Shown piece by piece: positions 10,177-22,186 of a DNA stretch of 64,000 nt. The first letter of the stretch is position 1. Each line of letters begins with the position of its first letter. The translations under genes and the position numbers were made by a program. The DNA is from Chitinophagaceae bacterium (lineage in GTDB: Bacteria > Bacteroidota > Bacteroidia > Chitinophagales > Chitinophagaceae), in contig CANBSH010000004.1 in the NCBI GenBank assembly GCA_947372105.1, forward strand, positions 1 to 64,000. The letters are read 5' to 3'. The notes beneath the pieces are model-generated. The model did no database searches, was not told the origin of the DNA, and saw only the letters and a list, made by a program, of their open reading frames with translations.

Positions 10177-11644
10177 CTTCGGTAGGGTGTTGTTTCAAAA
10201 ATTCTTTAGTCCACTTTTCAAACTGCTTCATCTCAGCAAACTCTTTACTATTTAGTAAAGTATCAATTGCTTCTTGTTGATCTAAGGCTTTAGACAATTT
10301 ATTATTTAAAATATCTCTCTTAAGTTGATAATTGGAGATAATAGCACGCATTAATAGTTTTTCAGCTACTGTGTAATTAAGATCTTCTTCGGATTCGTCA
10401 AAACCTGCAAAATAACTATCGCCTTGTCTAGATTGAATCCATTTCATTGTTTGTTTTACTAAAATGGAATATGATTCATTTTCAATATCATGATGTTTTT
10501 GGGGGCTCATTGTAGAAGCCAAAATTTGGTTATTAGATGCCTTTGAAGATATATTTTTGATAGCCTTTTGTGAAGCATTTTTCATCGCCAACAAATGATT
10601 GCCAGACGTCTTTTTAGAAGAAACTACTAAAAAATTAGGATTTACTTTATTAGAAGTAGCTTTTGAAATAATAGTGGAAATGTGATTGTCATTAAAACTG
10701 TTTTTGAAACCATTTTTGATAGATAAATTCCAGCTAGAAATACCAAGCATGATTCCAAATAAAGATAATAGGGTGATAGTTATCAACTTGTTTTTCAAGG
10801 AGACATTAGCAGCGTTACTCATCTGTTTCATTCTAATCAATAATTCATTTTGAGTACCCAAAGCACCCATTGTGGTAGGAATACTTTCGGAATGTGACAC
10901 CAAGGCCAACTTATACAAAGCGTTCATATAATCCAATTTGTGAATATTGCGATTCACGACAAATTGATCACATGCTATTTCACGTTGTAGGTTGGTTTCC
11001 TTTTTAAATAAATAAATGATAGGATTAAAAAACAAAATAGTTTGAACAATAGTCAATATGATATGCAGGATGTAATCATGGCGTAAAATATGAGCTAATT
11101 CATGCATTAATATGGTTTCCACCTCCTGCAGTGTCAAGTGATTGCAAATTGAAAATGGCAATAAAATTACGGGTGTCCACCATCCAAAAGTAATAGGAGA
11201 GCTAACCTCCTTTGATAAACCAATCGCAATTGATTTTGAATGATCAATGAATTGATTGTAATAATTAGATTGACTATAATCCGCATTTTGTTTCATCCTT
11301 TGAACAGCATAAATTTGATACCCTGTTTTTATGATCATGAAAAACAATACCGAACAGTATAAAACACCTATAATAGGTAATAAATTAAATAAACCAGCAT
11401 CATGGATGATGATATATTTTTGAGACATCCATTCCGCTAAAGAAATAGAACCAAAAATATGGGGAAGCGCTAACATCACTAAAAATTGAAATAACCCCAA
11501 AATTTGCATCCAAGATCCAATTCTAAATAACATTTTAGCATGCTGTGGGTAGCAATATTTAATACACTCATATACCAACAACATCAAGGATAAAAATCCT
11601 ATATTATTGATCATATTAAAAGGTATGTGAGATAAAAACTGCAT
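10154..11644 (-). CDS. M56 family (BlaR1-like) membrane metallopeptidase
   Basis: HExxH in ILMHELAHILRHDYILH; multiple N-terminal TMs; FGWWTPVILLP. Confidence 0.88.
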   Translation of the reverse strand: MQFLSHIPFNMINNIGFLSLMLLVYECIKYCYPQHAKMLFRIGSWMQILGLFQFLVMLALPHIFGSISLAEWMSQKYIIIHDAGLFNLLPIIGVLYCSVLFFMIIKTGYQIYAVQRMKQNADYSQSNYYNQFIDHSKSIAIGLSKEVSSPITFGWWTPVILLPFSICNHLTLQEVETILMHELAHILRHDYILHIILTIVQTILFFNPIIYLFKKETNLQREIACDQFVVNRNIHKLDYMNALYKLALVSHSESIPTTMGALGTQNELLIRMKQMSNAANVSLKNKLITITLLSLFGIMLGISSWNLSIKNGFKNSFNDNHISTIISKATSNKVNPNFLVVSSKKTSGNHLLAMKNASQKAIKNISSKASNNQILASTMSPQKHHDIENESYSILVKQTMKWIQSRQGDSYFAGFDESEEDLNYTVAEKLLMRAIISNYQLKRDILNNKLSKALDQQEAIDTLLNSKEFAEMKQFEKWTKEFLKQHPTEATAPIVY

Positions 11645-11702
11645 CTAATTTAAAGTTTTATAAACTTGGGATTATGCATTTAATTTAAAAAATTGAATGC
11701 AT

Positions 11703-12080
11703 TTATTTGCGTTCCAATTTTTCAATCATTGATTTAATTTCATTTAAATCTTGTTCGGAAGGTTGGTGATTTCCTAAAGCCTGCAAAACTAATTGCGAGG
11801 TACTTCCACTAAATAAAGTTTGAATCATCTTACCTAAAAATTGTTCTTGGGCTTTTTCTTTTTGTAAGCTTGGAATATAAATATGTGTCTTCGCGGTTTC
11901 GTTACGAGTTACTAATCCTTTCTCATTCATGATTTGCATCAACTTAAGGGTCGTCGTATAACCTACATCCTTTGTTTTATTCACCACTTCATGTACTTCA
12001 CGAACAGTAGCGGTTCCTTTTTCCCAAAGGATGCTTAAAATTTCTAATTCACTTTCGGTTGGTTTTAATAGCTTGCTCAT
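11703..12080 (-). CDS. BlaI/MecI/CopY family transcriptional repressor
   Basis: LKPTESELEILSILWEKGTATVREVHEVV...GYTTTLKLMQIMNEKGLV; start set at MSKLLKPTE. Confidence 0.93.
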   Translation of the reverse strand: MSKLLKPTESELEILSILWEKGTATVREVHEVVNKTKDVGYTTTLKLMQIMNEKGLVTRNETAKTHIYIPSLQKEKAQEQFLGKMIQTLFSGSTSQLVLQALGNHQPSEQDLNEIKSMIEKLERK

Positions 12081-12130
12081 AAATAATACGATTATATTCG
12101 TAAGCAATCTACGAAAAAATAGGAACAAAC

Positions 12131-12163
12131 AAAAAATCCTCCCTGTTTTAGCAGGAAGGATTT
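12131..12163 (-). terminator. Intrinsic terminator downstream of hppA
   Basis: Minus strand AAATCCTTCCTG-CTAAAA-CAGGGAGGATTTTTTGTTTG. Confidence 0.8.
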
Positions 12164-12193
12164 AGTTAAAAGAATATTAAAAATTGCTAATGG

Positions 12194-14596
12194 TTATTTT
12201 AAATAACTAGCAAATTTTGCGTTTTGTTCGGGAGTTAATGCTTTTCCATTCACTGTGATTTTGCCATCTTTAATCATGATTCTCACATTATCGGTAGGAG
12301 CAATACCTTCTTCTTGTAATGCTTGTAATAATGTTTTAGTATTGGCAGAAAGTGTCACTGTTGTTGCAGTATCATTACCACCCAACATTTTGTGGGCTGT
12401 ATCAGTACTTACCACAGATAATTCTACTGTTTGTGTTTTTGTTGTTACAACTGCTTCTGAAGGACGCATTGTCGCTAAAGTAGGAGCAATAACCAAAGAA
12501 ACAATAGACATTAATTTAATCAAAATATTCATAGAAGGACCTGAGGTATCTTTAAATGGATCACCCACAGTATCTCCAGTCACTGAAGCTTTATGTGGTT
12601 CTGATTTTTTATAGAACATCTCACCATTAATTTCAACTCCTTTTTCAAATGACTTTTTAGCGTTATCCCAAGCACCACCTGCATTGTTTTGGAAAATACC
12701 CATTAAAACACCACTCACTGTCGCACCTGCTAAAAATCCTCCTAAAGCTTCTGGACCTAAAGTAAATCCAATTAAGATAGGAGAGATAATAGTGATCGCT
12801 CCAGGCAACATCATTTTTTTCAAAGATGCTTCGGTACTAATAGCTACACACTTATCATATTCTGGTTTACCAGTACCTTCCATAATTCCTGGAATAGTAC
12901 GAAATTGACGACGAACTTCTTCTACCATTGCCATAGCCGCTTCACCCACTGCACGTATAGCTAATGAAGAAAATATATAAGGGATCATTCCACCTACAAA
13001 TAACGCAGCTAAAACATCTGCTTTATAAATATCAATATGTTGATTATGTGGCATAGCAACACCTACGAAAGCTGCAAATAAAGCTAACGAAGTTAAAGCA
13101 GCAGAAGCAATTGCAAAACCTTTACCACTTGCTGCAGTTGTGTTACCCACAGCATCAAGGATATCTGTTTTTTCACGTACTTCAGCTGGTAATTCACTCA
13201 TCTCTGCAATACCTCCAGCGTTATCAGCAATTGGACCAAATGCATCAATAGCTAATTGCATAGCTGTTGTAGCCATCATACCTGCTGCTGCAATTGCAAC
13301 ACCATATAAACCTGCACATGCAAAAGATCCATAAATACCAGCAGCTAAAACTAAAATAGGATAGAAGGTTGATTCCATACCTATCGCTAAACCACCAATA
13401 ATATTTGTCGCATGTCCTGTGCTTGATTGTTTGATGATGCTTAGTACAGGACGCTTACCCATGGCGGTATAAAATTCAGTGATGATACTCATTAGAGTAC
13501 CCACTATTAAACCTACGGCTATAGCACCTATCACACCATTTCTAGTAAATTCTAAACCACGTAATGTCATGGTTTCAGGTAATATGTAAGACACTAAAAA
13601 ATAACAAGCTATTGCAGTTAAAATCATAGAACCATAGTTACCCATGTTCAATGCTTTTTGAACAGTGGCAGTGTTAAGACCCGCTGTTTCACTTATTCTT
13701 ACAAATAAAGTTCCGATGATAGATAATAAAATTCCAATACCTGCAATTAACATAGGTAATAGAATAGGAGATAGACCTCCAAAAGCATCTATTAATCTTG
13801 CACCATTTGGACCAGTTACTTCTTGACCTAATACCATGGTAGCCAATACTGTTGCAACATAAGATCCAAATAAATCGGCTCCCATTCCAGCTACATCACC
13901 CACATTATCTCCTACATTATCTGCAATCGTTGCCGGATTACGAGGATCATCTTCAGGTATACCCGCTTCTACTTTACCAACTAAATCGGCACCTACGTCA
14001 GCAGCTTTAGTATATATACCTCCACCTACACGCGCAAATAATGCAATAGATTCAGCACCTAAAGAGAATCCAGTTAAAATTTCTATAGTACGTAACATCC
14101 CTTCAGCATCTCCATCTGGAGAGAAGAAATGTTTGATAATTAAAAACAATCCGCCTAAACCTAAAACTGCTAAGCCAGAAACCCCTAATCCCATTACCGA
14201 TCCTCCTGTGAAGGACACTTTCAATGCTTTAGCTAAACTCGTTTTAGCAGCTTCAGCAGTACGTACATTGGCTTTAGTGGCTACTTTCATTCCAATATAT
14301 CCTGCAGTAGCACTAAAAACGGCTCCAATCACAAATGCAATTGAAATGCTCCAGTGACTTGTACTATTTTTGGAGGCCATAAATCCTAATAATAACGCTA
14401 CAATCACCACAAAATATCCTAGGATTTTCCATTCTGCTTTTAAGAATGCCATAGCTCCTTCTGCTATGTAATTACTGATCTCTTTCATACGATCTCCACC
14501 AGCAGGTTGCTTAGCTACCCAATTGAATTTCAATAGAGTATACAACAAACCTACAATACCCATCGCCGGTACGGCATAAAACAATAAACTGTTCAT
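12194..14596 (-). CDS. hppA: Membrane-bound ion-pumping pyrophosphatase (K+-dependent type) with C-terminal extension
   Basis: [59 protein letters not shown] (Ala of the K+-dependent class). Confidence 0.95.
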   Translation of the reverse strand: MNSLLFYAVPAMGIVGLLYTLLKFNWVAKQPAGGDRMKEISNYIAEGAMAFLKAEWKILGYFVVIVALLLGFMASKNSTSHWSISIAFVIGAVFSATAGYIGMKVATKANVRTAEAAKTSLAKALKVSFTGGSVMGLGVSGLAVLGLGGLFLIIKHFFSPDGDAEGMLRTIEILTGFSLGAESIALFARVGGGIYTKAADVGADLVGKVEAGIPEDDPRNPATIADNVGDNVGDVAGMGADLFGSYVATVLATMVLGQEVTGPNGARLIDAFGGLSPILLPMLIAGIGILLSIIGTLFVRISETAGLNTATVQKALNMGNYGSMILTAIACYFLVSYILPETMTLRGLEFTRNGVIGAIAVGLIVGTLMSIITEFYTAMGKRPVLSIIKQSSTGHATNIIGGLAIGMESTFYPILVLAAGIYGSFACAGLYGVAIAAAGMMATTAMQLAIDAFGPIADNAGGIAEMSELPAEVREKTDILDAVGNTTAASGKGFAIASAALTSLALFAAFVGVAMPHNQHIDIYKADVLAALFVGGMIPYIFSSLAIRAVGEAAMAMVEEVRRQFRTIPGIMEGTGKPEYDKCVAISTEASLKKMMLPGAITIISPILIGFTLGPEALGGFLAGATVSGVLMGIFQNNAGGAWDNAKKSFEKGVEINGEMFYKKSEPHKASVTGDTVGDPFKDTSGPSMNILIKLMSIVSLVIAPTLATMRPSEAVVTTKTQTVELSVVSTDTAHKMLGGNDTATTVTLSANTKTLLQALQEEGIAPTDNVRIMIKDGKITVNGKALTPEQNAKFASYLK

Positions 14597-14677
14597 AAAG
14601 TATCTAATCTTTAGTTAATATTAAGGGGATGCAAAAATAGGGCGAAATTTCCAAAAAAAGGGAAGATTTAGGCATTT

Positions 14678-15892
14678 TTACTCCTCTAAAGAAGTAGTAT
14701 CTTCCTTCCCTGTGAAAATAGAGGCTAATTCCTTGCCTTTATAGATGGATTTATTGAATCTATTCCCTAAAATGATAATAGTGGCCGCTTGATTAATAAG
14801 ACGGGTAAAAACGGTATTATTTCCATGCCACCATCCGTTATGATAAATGAGGCGGTCTTCATTAGGTCTTACTAAAACCCTCCATCCTAACCCATAGTTA
14901 TGGTAATATTTATTGATAGGACTTTGAGGTTCATAAGCCATGTTTAAAGTGGATTGGTTTAAGAATTTCCCTTCATTTAATGCTTTATCCCATAACAACA
15001 TATCACGCGCTGTACTGTACACATTTTTATCTCCATAAATGCAATCATACTTTTCAATTTTATACGGCACCATACGAGCATTATAAGAAGGTGTGTATTT
15101 ATCAATCATGCGTGCGTCAAAAATAAAAGTGTTGTCCATTTTCAACGGCTTGAAAATAGTTTCCTTCATATAGGTTGGAAAATCCTTTCCGGAGATTTTT
15201 TCAATCACTAAAGCAAGTACCACATAATTAGTGTTGCAATATTTGAAAACTTTATCAGGACTCGCTGCAGGTAGTGGTTTGCGTGTAGCCATAAAATCTA
15301 ATACATCCTGATTATTATAATTTCCATTTTTAAATGGAGCTTCATTTTTTACGAGTTGTAAACGTTTTATCCATCTTCCTTTTTTATTTTTTACACGAAC
15401 TGATATATACTTTCGACTCTCCATAAAATAAGAATAATCAGGTAATCCACTACGATGTGATAATAATTGTTCTATAGTCACTTGGCTATAGGGGAACTTA
15501 GGAAGGTATTGGGTTACGGGTGCTTTTAAGTCTAATTTGTTTTGTTCCCATAATTTTAATGCAGCCATCCCTGTAAAGGTCTTGGAAATAGACGCTAAAT
15601 GAATGGGGGTTTCGGGTTGCATGGGGGTTTTGCTTGAATAATTAGAAAACCCTTTATAATCTTCAAAAATAATCTCACCATTTTTTGCCACAAGAATTTC
15701 ACCACTAAAGCCTTTTGTACCTAAAAGCTTTTCATATTTGGCCTTTATTTCTTCCATTAATTTTTCCTTATCGCCAGCTGAAAGAGAGGGTTTAGAAGGT
15801 CGAATGACTTCCATAGGAAAAGATCCCTGACTGGTTCCTCCTGAACAACTTAAAAAAAATATACCTAAAATGAGGGTTAGTCTCACGATCAT
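14678..15892 (-). CDS. Beta-lactamase/class C-like serine hydrolase, lipoprotein
   Basis: HLASISKTFTGMAALKLWE (SxxK); YCNTNYVVLALVIEKISG (YxN); lipobox FFLSCS. Confidence 0.88.
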   Translation of the reverse strand: MIVRLTLILGIFFLSCSGGTSQGSFPMEVIRPSKPSLSAGDKEKLMEEIKAKYEKLLGTKGFSGEILVAKNGEIIFEDYKGFSNYSSKTPMQPETPIHLASISKTFTGMAALKLWEQNKLDLKAPVTQYLPKFPYSQVTIEQLLSHRSGLPDYSYFMESRKYISVRVKNKKGRWIKRLQLVKNEAPFKNGNYNNQDVLDFMATRKPLPAASPDKVFKYCNTNYVVLALVIEKISGKDFPTYMKETIFKPLKMDNTFIFDARMIDKYTPSYNARMVPYKIEKYDCIYGDKNVYSTARDMLLWDKALNEGKFLNQSTLNMAYEPQSPINKYYHNYGLGWRVLVRPNEDRLIYHNGWWHGNNTVFTRLINQAATIIILGNRFNKSIYKGKELASIFTGKEDTTSLEE

Positions 15893-16000
15893 CTGTTAGC
15901 TTTTATGGGGTATCAAAGAATTATTACTGCAATATAACGCCAAAATGACTTAATTTATTGTTAATGAACGCCTAAACAGTTATTTTTTTATCTTTGTTCT

Positions 16001-17239
16001 ATGAGTACTATCGATCCCACCAGCTATCCAAAGTCTAAAATTAAAGTGTTGTTTTTAGAAAACATCAGCGATAAAGCGGTTCAGTATTTTAAGGATCAAG
16101 GATATACGGATGTTAAAAAAATCTCCGGAGCTTTAAGTGAAGAAGAACTCATTAAAGTCATTAAAGATGTTCACATTTTAGGCATCCGTTCAAAAACATT
16201 TATTTCAAAAAAAGTATTAGACCACGCCAAAAAATTACAAGCTATTGGTTGTTTTTGTATTGGTATTAATCAAGTGGATTTAAAAGCTTGTAAACAAAAC
16301 GGAGTTGCCGTATTCAATGCGCCATATAGTAATACCAGAAGTGTTGCAGAATTAGTTATTGGATCATCTATCATGTTGATTCGAAAAATAATAGATAAAA
16401 ATAAAGCTGCTCACGAAGGTTTTTGGAATAAAGAAGCCAAGGGAAGTTTTGAATTAAGAGGGAAAACCTTAGGATTAATTGGATATGGAAATATTGGTAC
16501 CCAAACCAGTATTATGGCAGAAGCCATGGGAATGAAAGTAAAGTTTTATGATGTAGAAACGAAGTTACCATTAGGGAATGCGCAACCCGTAAAATCAATT
16601 AAAGAATTAGTAAGTACTTCTGATATTATTTCTATTCACGTTCCAGAAACCCATCAAACTAAAAATTTAATTAGTAAGGAAGTGATCAAACAATGTAAAA
16701 CAGGATCTATTTTAATTAATTATGCACGTGGCGAAGTGGTTGATTTAGAAGCATTGAGTGTAGCCATAAAAAATAAACAAATTAGTGGAGCAGCAATAGA
16801 TGTATACCCTTGGGAGCCTGAAAAAAATGGAGATCGTTTTGAAACGCCTCTTCAAGGTTTATCTAATGTGATATTAACTCCACATATTGGTGGATCTACC
16901 GAAGAAGCGCAAGAAAATATTGGAGAAGATGTAAGTATTAAATTATATCAATACCTAGAACGTGGCGTATCCAATGGTTCTCACACCATACCTGCTATTA
17001 GCTTACCTCCTGTAGATGGCGCACATCGTATTTTACATATTCACAAAAACGTACCAGGTGTACTGAGTGCGATTAATACTGTGATGTCTAAGAACAAAAT
17101 TAATATTGTGGGGCAGTACCTTAAAACCAATGAAGAAATTGGTTATGTGGTATTAGATGTAGATTCTAAATTATCTAAAAAGGCCAATGATTTATTAAGA
17201 GAAGTGAAACAAACCATTCGCGTAAGAATGTTGTATTAA
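16001..17239 (+). CDS. serA: D-3-phosphoglycerate dehydrogenase
   Basis: GKTLGLIGYGNIGTQ; NYARGEVVDLEAL; TPHIGGSTEEAQENIG; C-terminal ACT-like region. Confidence 0.94.
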   Translation: MSTIDPTSYPKSKIKVLFLENISDKAVQYFKDQGYTDVKKISGALSEEELIKVIKDVHILGIRSKTFISKKVLDHAKKLQAIGCFCIGINQVDLKACKQNGVAVFNAPYSNTRSVAELVIGSSIMLIRKIIDKNKAAHEGFWNKEAKGSFELRGKTLGLIGYGNIGTQTSIMAEAMGMKVKFYDVETKLPLGNAQPVKSIKELVSTSDIISIHVPETHQTKNLISKEVIKQCKTGSILINYARGEVVDLEALSVAIKNKQISGAAIDVYPWEPEKNGDRFETPLQGLSNVILTPHIGGSTEEAQENIGEDVSIKLYQYLERGVSNGSHTIPAISLPPVDGAHRILHIHKNVPGVLSAINTVMSKNKINIVGQYLKTNEEIGYVVLDVDSKLSKKANDLLREVKQTIRVRMLY

Positions 17240-17304
17240 TTAGGCTGGAGGATTTTTATCAATTCACTTATGAAACAATGAACTTCATAACAACAGCTTT
17301 ATCA

Positions 17305-18027
17305 TTACAAAGAAGTTAATTGACTTAACATTTCTTTTATTTCTTCCAAATCCACACCCGTGTATTGCATTTTTTCTTGCATGGATTCTTTTTGAAATTG
17401 CATATTAGTAGGAAACATTTTACGAGCAGAACTGTGCACTTCCATAACGCCTGTGCTTTCTACAATATTTTTTATATTATTTGCGCGTACACCACTTCCA
17501 GGCATGATGACAATTCGATCATTCGCTAAGTTCACTAATTGTTTTACTAAGGGTAGGGCATTTTGAACATTAGGAACCTGACCACTTGTTAATATTCTTT
17601 TACAACCTGTTTGAATAATATCTTCTAATCCTTTAATGGGATCTAAGCATCTATCAAAAGCACGATGAAAAGTGACTTGCATATTTTCTGCTAAAGCAAC
17701 TAATTCGGAAGTTCTTTCCATATCAATATTGCCATCTGCATGTAATAATCCAATTACAACTCCCGGGAATCCTAATTCCTTTGCCATAACTACATCATTT
17801 TTCATGATTTCATATTCGGAATGACTATACAAAAAATCACCGCCTCTTGGACGAATAATGGGATAGATAGGTACCTCTTTTATTTTAGCACTCAACACTA
17901 AAGCGCCATATGACGGAGTGGTTCCACCTTCGTGTGGATTTTCGCAAAGTTCTATTCGATTGGCTCCAGCTTCAATAGCTTGAATAGCGGCTTCCACCGA
18001 AAATGCAGCAATTTCTAATGAAATCAT
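17305..18027 (-). CDS. cutC: CutC family protein
   Basis: GANRIELCENPHEGGTTPSYG; IRPRGGDFLYS; VTFHRAFD. Confidence 0.94.
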   Translation of the reverse strand: MISLEIAAFSVEAAIQAIEAGANRIELCENPHEGGTTPSYGALVLSAKIKEVPIYPIIRPRGGDFLYSHSEYEIMKNDVVMAKELGFPGVVIGLLHADGNIDMERTSELVALAENMQVTFHRAFDRCLDPIKGLEDIIQTGCKRILTSGQVPNVQNALPLVKQLVNLANDRIVIMPGSGVRANNIKNIVESTGVMEVHSSARKMFPTNMQFQKESMQEKMQYTGVDLEEIKEMLSQLTSL

Positions 18028-18065
18028 AGAGGAAATTTAATCTTGAATTTTTTATTATTCAATTT

Positions 18066-19103
18066 TTAATCTAAAAATGTGGCTTCATGTAATGTATTCC
18101 CTTGTGGTGTATGCACTGCATAATTAAATCCTTTATGTAATGAATAACCTCCATATTCACCTTTTTTATTAATAGCAATAAAACATACTTGAATATCTTT
18201 TGCTTTTTCTTTTTTAATGCGCCTAATTCGTTCTATTACTATTTTACAAGCTTCAGTAGGCGTTTTACCTTGACGCATTTGTTCCACTACAGCACTAGAT
18301 CCTGCCACTCTAATAACATCTTCTCCTTGACCAGTAGCAACTACTGCACCCACTTCATTGTCCACATATAATCCGGCACCAATGACGGGTGAATCTCCCA
18401 CACGACCACGCATTTTAAAACCTGCACCACTTGTAGTACAACTACCACTTAAGTTACCCATACTATCCATAGCAATCATTCCAATGGTATCATGATTCCA
18501 TTCTCCATTACTCAAGCGATGGGGAGCCATTTTAGAAGCATCTAATTGAGTAGTTGCATTTTTACGTTCAATGTTTATGACCGGTTTATACTCCGAATTT
18601 TTCAACCAATTTTGGTAAGAATTTTTAGCATCTTTTGATAGTTCTCCATTTTCTAATTTAAACCCTTGTTCTATTGCAAATTGTTGTGCCCCTTGTCCCA
18701 CCAACATTACGTGTGGTGTTTTTTCCATCACTTTACGTGCCACAGAAATAGGGTGTTTAATTCTTTCTAAAAATGCTACGCTTCCACAATTGAATTCATG
18801 ATCCATAATAGAGGCATCTAAAGTCACAAATCCATCTCGGTCAGGATTGCCATTTAATCCTACACAACAATTCATTTCATCCTCAGTCACCATCACACCT
18901 TTTTCTACCGCATCTAAAGCTTTACCTCCTGATCCTAAAACTTCCCAAGCAGCTTTGTTAGCTGCAAGACCGGCATCCCAAGTGGCAACTACAATAGGTG
19001 TTATAGTTGTAGACAATCCATTCAAAGAAGTAGGTATAAAACCTTGAAGCGTAAAACCTGCAGCTCCTAAACTGCTTAAATTGATAAATTTTCGGCGATC
19101 CAT
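18066..19103 (-). CDS. N4-(beta-N-acetylglucosaminyl)-L-asparaginase / isoaspartyl peptidase family (Ntn hydrolase)
   Basis: TAT-like RRKF N-terminus; HDTIGMIAMDSMGNLSGSCTTSGAGFKMRGRVGDSPVIGAGLYVDN. Confidence 0.9.
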   Translation of the reverse strand: MDRRKFINLSSLGAAGFTLQGFIPTSLNGLSTTITPIVVATWDAGLAANKAAWEVLGSGGKALDAVEKGVMVTEDEMNCCVGLNGNPDRDGFVTLDASIMDHEFNCGSVAFLERIKHPISVARKVMEKTPHVMLVGQGAQQFAIEQGFKLENGELSKDAKNSYQNWLKNSEYKPVINIERKNATTQLDASKMAPHRLSNGEWNHDTIGMIAMDSMGNLSGSCTTSGAGFKMRGRVGDSPVIGAGLYVDNEVGAVVATGQGEDVIRVAGSSAVVEQMRQGKTPTEACKIVIERIRRIKKEKAKDIQVCFIAINKKGEYGGYSLHKGFNYAVHTPQGNTLHEATFLD

Positions 19104-19222
19104 AATCCTAATTATTTTAAAGATTCAGCTATCTTAATTGATTTCATAGTAATGTGGCAGAATATCATTGTCAAGTTACGAACAATGATTCTATTTTGTA
19201 GTACTTTTATTTATAAATTTTT

Positions 19223-20230
19223 ATGCAAGAAATTTTTGATCAATATCAATGGGAAGTTACTCAATGCACGCCTTTGCATCAGGGTTTAATTAATAAGACC
19301 TATGTGGTAGCAACGGCACATGGAGATTATATTTTACAAACTATTAACCATGCTGTTTTTAAGGACCCTAGTGCAATAGATCAAAATATTAATACAATTG
19401 GAGCTTACTTGAAATTAAATAGCCCTGATTATTTATATACTCATTTGGTGCCAAATAAAAATGGCAACACTTTAATAGAGTGGGAGGGCAGCTACTTTCG
19501 AGCATTCCATAAAATAAATGGCTATGCATTAAGTGTTTTAGAAAATGCCAATCAAGTAGAAGAAGCTGCTAAACAATTTGGAGGATTCACACATCAACTC
19601 AGAAATTTCAAGGCGGATGAGTTAAAAAACACCTTGATTGATTTTCATAATTTAAGTTTAAGATTTAAGCAATTTAATACAGCATTATTACAAGGTAATC
19701 CTCATCGTATTGAATCCTCTAAAGAAGCAATTTCTTTTTTATTAAATAAACAATCCATCACTGATAAATACGAATATTTCATTGAGCATCCTGATGTTCA
19801 AAAAAGAGTTACGCATCATGATACTAAAATTAGCAATGTGCTTTTTAATGACCATGGAAAAGCAATATGCGTTATTGATTTAGATACGACTATGGCCGGC
19901 TATTTTATAAGCGATGTGGGAGATATGTGCCGCACATGTTTATGTACTGTTTCGGAAGAAGAACAAGATTTTAATACAATTGAAGTGAAAGCAGACCGAT
20001 GGGAGGGTCTTCAAAAAGGATATTTACATCATATGCAATACGAACTATCTGCTTTTGAAAAAGATCATTTTTTTTATAGTGGCCAATTCATGATTTATAT
20101 GCAAGCACTTCGTTTTTTAACGGATCATCTACAAAATGATATTTATTATGGAGCACGTTATGAAAACCATAATTACAATAGAGCACTCAATCAAATAAGA
20201 TTATTAGAAGTCTACGAAAAATTGGCTTAG
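19223..20230 (+). CDS. Aminoglycoside phosphotransferase-fold kinase (N-acetylhexosamine kinase-like)
   Basis: THHDTKISNVLFNDHGKAICVIDLDTTMAGYFISDVGDMCRT catalytic loop. Confidence 0.8.
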   Translation: MQEIFDQYQWEVTQCTPLHQGLINKTYVVATAHGDYILQTINHAVFKDPSAIDQNINTIGAYLKLNSPDYLYTHLVPNKNGNTLIEWEGSYFRAFHKINGYALSVLENANQVEEAAKQFGGFTHQLRNFKADELKNTLIDFHNLSLRFKQFNTALLQGNPHRIESSKEAISFLLNKQSITDKYEYFIEHPDVQKRVTHHDTKISNVLFNDHGKAICVIDLDTTMAGYFISDVGDMCRTCLCTVSEEEQDFNTIEVKADRWEGLQKGYLHHMQYELSAFEKDHFFYSGQFMIYMQALRFLTDHLQNDIYYGARYENHNYNRALNQIRLLEVYEKLA

Positions 20231-20294
20231 TCAGAAATAGGTTATTCTATTCTTCAATTAGATCTTGTATTTGATACTATCTTTTATAGTATTG

Positions 20295-21722
<1,428 letters not shown>

Positions 21723-22022
21723 TCAAATTACAAAGATTTATCATTAAATCAAATACATATTTATCATTCATTCAAATAGATTTTGAACATACATTTCAAT
21801 TTAAAACCACTATTTAGTATCCATTCATCTACATATGTCCACACATAGTCATGGTTATCCTATATCATTCATTATCAACTATATATCAACAATAAATATG
21901 GATGATACTCCTATACAATTGTATTTGAATGTGATATTATTGCTTATAATTAACATTATGTTAAATAGATATAAATAATAATAATACCCTCCTTTATAAT
22001 ATATATTTTTGCTAAGGATTGG

Positions 22023-22054
22023 GATTCATGGTATCTCTGATTCATAGTATCTCT
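22023..22054. repeat. 16-bp tandem duplication (two units, one mismatch)
   Basis: GATTCATGGTATCTCT immediately followed by GATTCATAGTATCTCT. Confidence 0.9.
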
Positions 22055-22186
22055 TTTAACTTTCATCTTCTAATACTTTGCTTTTGAAATATGAGGCTTT
22101 GGATTTAATTATTTGATATTAGCTTTACAAATGAAATAGATAGTCTAAACGCATTACTTTTTCAAAATCTATTAAAATCAATTTTT

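Noticed and set aside
12255-13334. Plus-strand ORFs opposite hppA (12255-12614, 12684-12908, 13140-13334)
   Set aside because: Low-complexity antisense shadows of a strongly supported hppA coding frame
11703-14596. Idea that hppA, blaI and the M56 gene form one operon
   Set aside because: A good minus-strand terminator at 12131-12163 separates hppA from blaI
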